From Thermococcus sp. 2319x1 (GTDB lineage: Archaea; Methanobacteriota_B; Thermococci; Thermococcales; Thermococcaceae): a stretch of 64,000 bases of DNA. Position numbers and translations under genes: made by a program. Shown here piece by piece: positions 61,796 through 64,000 of this stretch (position 1 is its first letter; the number at the start of each line of letters is the position of its first letter). The notes beneath the pieces are model-generated. The model was not told where the DNA came from and searched no databases. It saw nothing but the letters and a program-made list of their open reading frames with translations. The stretch spans positions 614,321 through 678,320 of the forward strand of contig NZ_CP012200.1 in the NCBI RefSeq assembly GCF_001484685.1. Reading direction: 5' to 3'.

Positions 61796-62297
61796 GCCCA
61801 AGTCTTTCTCTCACGACTAATGGGGGGTATCCAATCTTCGGAAAGACAAGCAGTGCCTTTGCCTCGATTGCCTCTTGAGGGATGCATGGAAGCACATCCC
61901 CTTCAGCTAAGCCGGTATAGTCTTTAAGATAGGGAAACCCCTTTATGTCAAGGGGGTAAAAGTCGTGTATCCAGTTGTTGTCTCCCTGAATCACGAAGCA
62001 CCTTTTTCCGTTGTACTCAACTATATCCCTAACCCTATGAATTATTGGATACCTCGTATAGGGCCTCTTGTAGACAACAACGTCTCCAACCTTTATCTCA
62101 CTCGGGGGAACTCCCTTGAGAAGGACAACGTCTCCCCGATAAAACGTCGGCTCCATTGAGCCGCTTATCACAATAACCAGTGGCGAGTCGGTGTGAAGGG
62201 CAATCTTTAAACCGCTATGAAGGGCAAAAACGACCACAAGGCTGATGAGGAGAAATGCAACGTCCCCTTTCCACCCACTTAGTAACTTTTCCTCCAT
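61788..62297 (-). CDS. signal peptidase I (archaeal Ser-His type)
   Basis: This 169-residue membrane protease has one N-terminal helix (VAFLLISLVVVFALHSGL), the catalytic Ser in VISGSMEPTFYRGD near residue 46, and YPIIHRVRDI where archaeal enzymes carry His in place of the bacterial Lys, then GDNNWIHDFYPLD (acidic box). It removes signal peptides outside the membrane. ATG 62297 has GGAGGAATTGAA upstream and overlaps the DUF531 stop. Confidence 0.93.
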   Translation of the reverse strand: MEEKLLSGWKGDVAFLLISLVVVFALHSGLKIALHTDSPLVIVISGSMEPTFYRGDVVLLKGVPPSEIKVGDVVVYKRPYTRYPIIHRVRDIVEYNGKRCFVIQGDNNWIHDFYPLDIKGFPYLKDYTGLAEGDVLPCIPQEAIEAKALLVFPKIGYPPLVVRERLGLG

Positions 62298-62827
62298 TTC
62301 AATTCCTCCATTATTGTTCTAATTTTCGTTGGTATTGAACCTATGGCAGTGCATGTTTCCAGACTTATTCTCTTTCCATCGGTGATATCTAAATGATAGT
62401 TGGCCAACTTAAAGATTTCCTTCGGAAGTCCATGCCTTCCAAGGCCAACAACTAACATAAAGCTTTCCCCTTTAAGGGCCCTTTCTGCAAGCTGATGAGA
62501 AGATATCTCCTTGTTTTCATTGGGCTTCCGTGTAGTTGCCACAATATGACCGAACTGGGAAGGAAAGCCGCCTTTTGGAAACTCAATGAGGTGAAACTTG
62601 TTTGTCCTTGCAAGCTCTATGAGGTATTTTCCACCCTCTCCAATAGTTGTATTCTGGGATATTTCCTCAGCTATTTCATTAGGTTTCTTTTTTTCAAAGG
62701 GGAACCCTATGAGGGCAAGGTGGAAATCGAAGGCATAACAGATGGGAGCTGCTCTAGCGATGGCTCTCAGATGCGCTTCGTGAAGCTTCTTGGGATCGTA
62801 TGAATTGTAGAGGGCCAGGGTAAGCAT
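62279..62827 (-). CDS. DUF531 family protein
   Basis: This 182-residue protein has a knotted-methyltransferase-like layout: LALYNSYDPKKLHEAHLRAI, IGFPFEKKKPNEIAEEI, FMLVVGLGRHGLPKEIFKLA and CTAIGSIPTKIRTIMEEL. It corresponds to archaeal DUF531, with resemblance to SPOUT proteins at GLGRHGLP. Substrate unknown. It forms an operon with the signal peptidase gene by overlap. Confidence 0.72.
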   Translation of the reverse strand: MLTLALYNSYDPKKLHEAHLRAIARAAPICYAFDFHLALIGFPFEKKKPNEIAEEISQNTTIGEGGKYLIELARTNKFHLIEFPKGGFPSQFGHIVATTRKPNENKEISSHQLAERALKGESFMLVVGLGRHGLPKEIFKLANYHLDITDGKRISLETCTAIGSIPTKIRTIMEELKWRKSY

Positions 62828-62897
62828 CCTGAATCACCCGATATTAGGAAAGTGGGAATGTTTATTAAGTTGTTTCTCCAATATATTTTTGATAACG

Positions 62898-63968
62898 ATG
62901 GTTGAGATTGAGGACATTGTGTTTTTGGTGAGGAACGGAAAATACGAGGAAGCATTGAAATTACTCAACAACCTAGACAATAATCTGGATAAAGTGTTAG
63001 CTCTCAGTGCTATGGCTAAGGTGATTTACCCGCAGGACATGGAGATGGCTTATGGTTTTTTGGAGGATGCAGAATATTTTTCTGAAAAAATTAAGGACAA
63101 GGGAGAGAAAGCGAAAGCACTCGCGAATATTGCCTCTGCATATTACAAGATAGGGGATACAGAATACGCCTTGGAGCTGTTTGAAGAGGCAATAAAGGAA
63201 GCGGAGAAAATAAAGAAGCCTGAAGATAGGATATACCCCCTTGCAAATATTGCGTATTATATGGGCATTTCCGAACTTGTGGATTTCTCGCTGGATCTAT
63301 TTGAGAGGGTTTTTGACATAGTGGTCAACCTAAGGGTAAACTACGTGAGGAAGACCGAGTACCTAATAGAACTTGGGAACATAATGGAAAACGTTGGAGA
63401 CGAGCTACCTTCAGAAGAGGCCATTAAATTCTACGAGAGGGCCCATGACTTATTTGAAAAGCTCCGCGTACCAGCGAAAGCTGCGACTATTGAAAGGAAA
63501 ATCGACCTAGCGAGAATCATGGCCACAGTTGGTCTGCCTGAAATAAGAAAAGCCGTCTCGGAAGGAAAATACATCTACGCCACCAAATTAATTATACGCA
63601 CATTCAACGATGAGAAGATGTTTATTGGTCTTTTAGAGGTAGCTCTATGGATGAAAAAGAACGAAACCCTTGGGTACAGCCACATAGTCGAAACAGCCCT
63701 TAAATATCTCCAAGAAATCCAAATATCCAATCACTATCTACATTACGTAATAAAGCTACTGACTGAACTCGAAAGATTTGAAGAAGCGTTAAAACTTTCC
63801 ATGAACATTGAAGACGTGGAGCTGCGCTCTGAGATTATGGCAGAAATATCCGTGGGGATGTTAAAAAGTGGGGAAATTGAAGGTGCTTTCAAGATAGCTG
63901 AGCTGATACCTGATATCCACATCCGCGCCGCCACAGTAGCGGAACTAAGGAAAATACTAAAATATTAA
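62898..63968 (+). CDS. TPR-like repeat protein
   Basis: This 356-residue all-helical protein has repeated pairs such as NGKYEEALKLLNNLDNNLDK, KAKALANIASAYYKIGDTEY, ALELFEEAIKEAEK and ERFEEALKLSMNIEDVELRS, about seven tetratricopeptide-like units. No enzyme domain. ATG 62898 is nearly leaderless behind a TTTATTAAG element at about 62858. Probably a scaffold; partners unknown. Confidence 0.75.
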   Translation: MVEIEDIVFLVRNGKYEEALKLLNNLDNNLDKVLALSAMAKVIYPQDMEMAYGFLEDAEYFSEKIKDKGEKAKALANIASAYYKIGDTEYALELFEEAIKEAEKIKKPEDRIYPLANIAYYMGISELVDFSLDLFERVFDIVVNLRVNYVRKTEYLIELGNIMENVGDELPSEEAIKFYERAHDLFEKLRVPAKAATIERKIDLARIMATVGLPEIRKAVSEGKYIYATKLIIRTFNDEKMFIGLLEVALWMKKNETLGYSHIVETALKYLQEIQISNHYLHYVIKLLTELERFEEALKLSMNIEDVELRSEIMAEISVGMLKSGEIEGAFKIAELIPDIHIRAATVAELRKILKY

Positions 63969-63996
63969 AAGCAGATAGTCTTATGGGTGGAAAATC

Positions 63997-64000
63997 ATGA
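63997..64000 (+). other. probable start of the next gene at the window edge
   Basis: GGGTGG seven bases before an ATG at 63997-63999 marks a likely start codon. Only four bases of the gene are in the window, so nothing can be said about the product. It would follow the TPR-like gene by about 30 bp. Confidence 0.4.

Overview
The window is a hyperthermophilic archaeal chromosome segment of the Thermococcales (Thermococcus/Pyrococcus/Palaeococcus type). Supporting signs are an ADP-dependent serine kinase (SerK), archaeal PEP carboxylase, FttA/aCPSF1, pantoate kinase, a Tes-like radical SAM enzyme, a CGP-CTERM sorting tail, GGTG/GGTGA ribosome binding sites, TTTATAA TATA boxes about 25 nt before starts or RNAs, and archaeal C/D and H/ACA guide RNAs. 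The species cannot be fixed from the sequence alone.

Region 1 (1-4138): the 3' end of ileS, then a 3.5 kb graveyard of broken genes: a frameshifted secreted protein, a C39-type peptidase-like protein, a polytopic membrane protein with a frameshift and an in-frame TAG, a VapBC pair with an in-frame TAA in the toxin and a truncated, frameshifted antitoxin, and a further unidentified remnant.

Region 2 (4139-25871): a chitin/chitosan-oligosaccharide utilisation island. Leftward: solute-binding protein, two permeases, two ATPases, glmD (SIS-type GlcN6P deaminase) and glmA (exo-beta-D-glucosaminidase). Rightward from the same divergent promoter: a GH1 glycosidase translationally chained to a ribbon-helix-helix protein and a PIN protein. 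A second, diverged copy of solute-binding protein <-> GH1-RHH-PIN lies at 19.7-23.9 kb; its binding protein is broken. dac (diacetylchitobiose deacetylase) and a chitinase with two frameshifts close the island. Expected flow: chitinase makes GlcNAc2 outside, the ABC system imports it, Dac removes the acetyl group, GlmA splits the product and GlmD feeds GlcN6P to glycolysis. Here import and intracellular steps look intact while the chitinase looks broken.

Region 3 (15.7-19.7 kb, between the two cassettes): an MFS transporter, then a secreted toxin-like protein directly coupled to an unknown 220-aa partner. A 40-bp repeat behind the partner restarts a second, truncated copy of it, followed by a 5'-truncated ribosomal protein L10e gene and a fragment of another gene that runs head-on into the truncated binding protein. 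This is the best candidate for an undescribed system: an archaeal toxin/immunity-like module with an orphan immunity remnant.

Region 4 (25.9-64 kb): mostly Thermococcales housekeeping genes in short operons (RqcH, RpiA, FttA, proteasome beta, SerK, DNA ligase, pantoate kinase, NhaC, UDG, Tes-like, PEPC, DUF460, TtuA, S2P protease, LplA, signal peptidase). Three tRNAs (Leu-CAA, Val-GAC, Ala-GGC), one three-hairpin H/ACA RNA and three C/D sRNAs are visible. Remnants of an IS element, an aminotransferase, a threonine-dehydratase-like enzyme, a dimethylargininase-like enzyme, an MBL protein and a winged-helix regulator are scattered among them. A threonine-synthase-like protein with Arg in place of the PLP lysine, a wHTH+PLD-like protein between tRNAs and the H/ACA RNA, and a perfect 21-bp palindrome upstream of an AmmeMemoRadiSam-type enzyme deserve attention.
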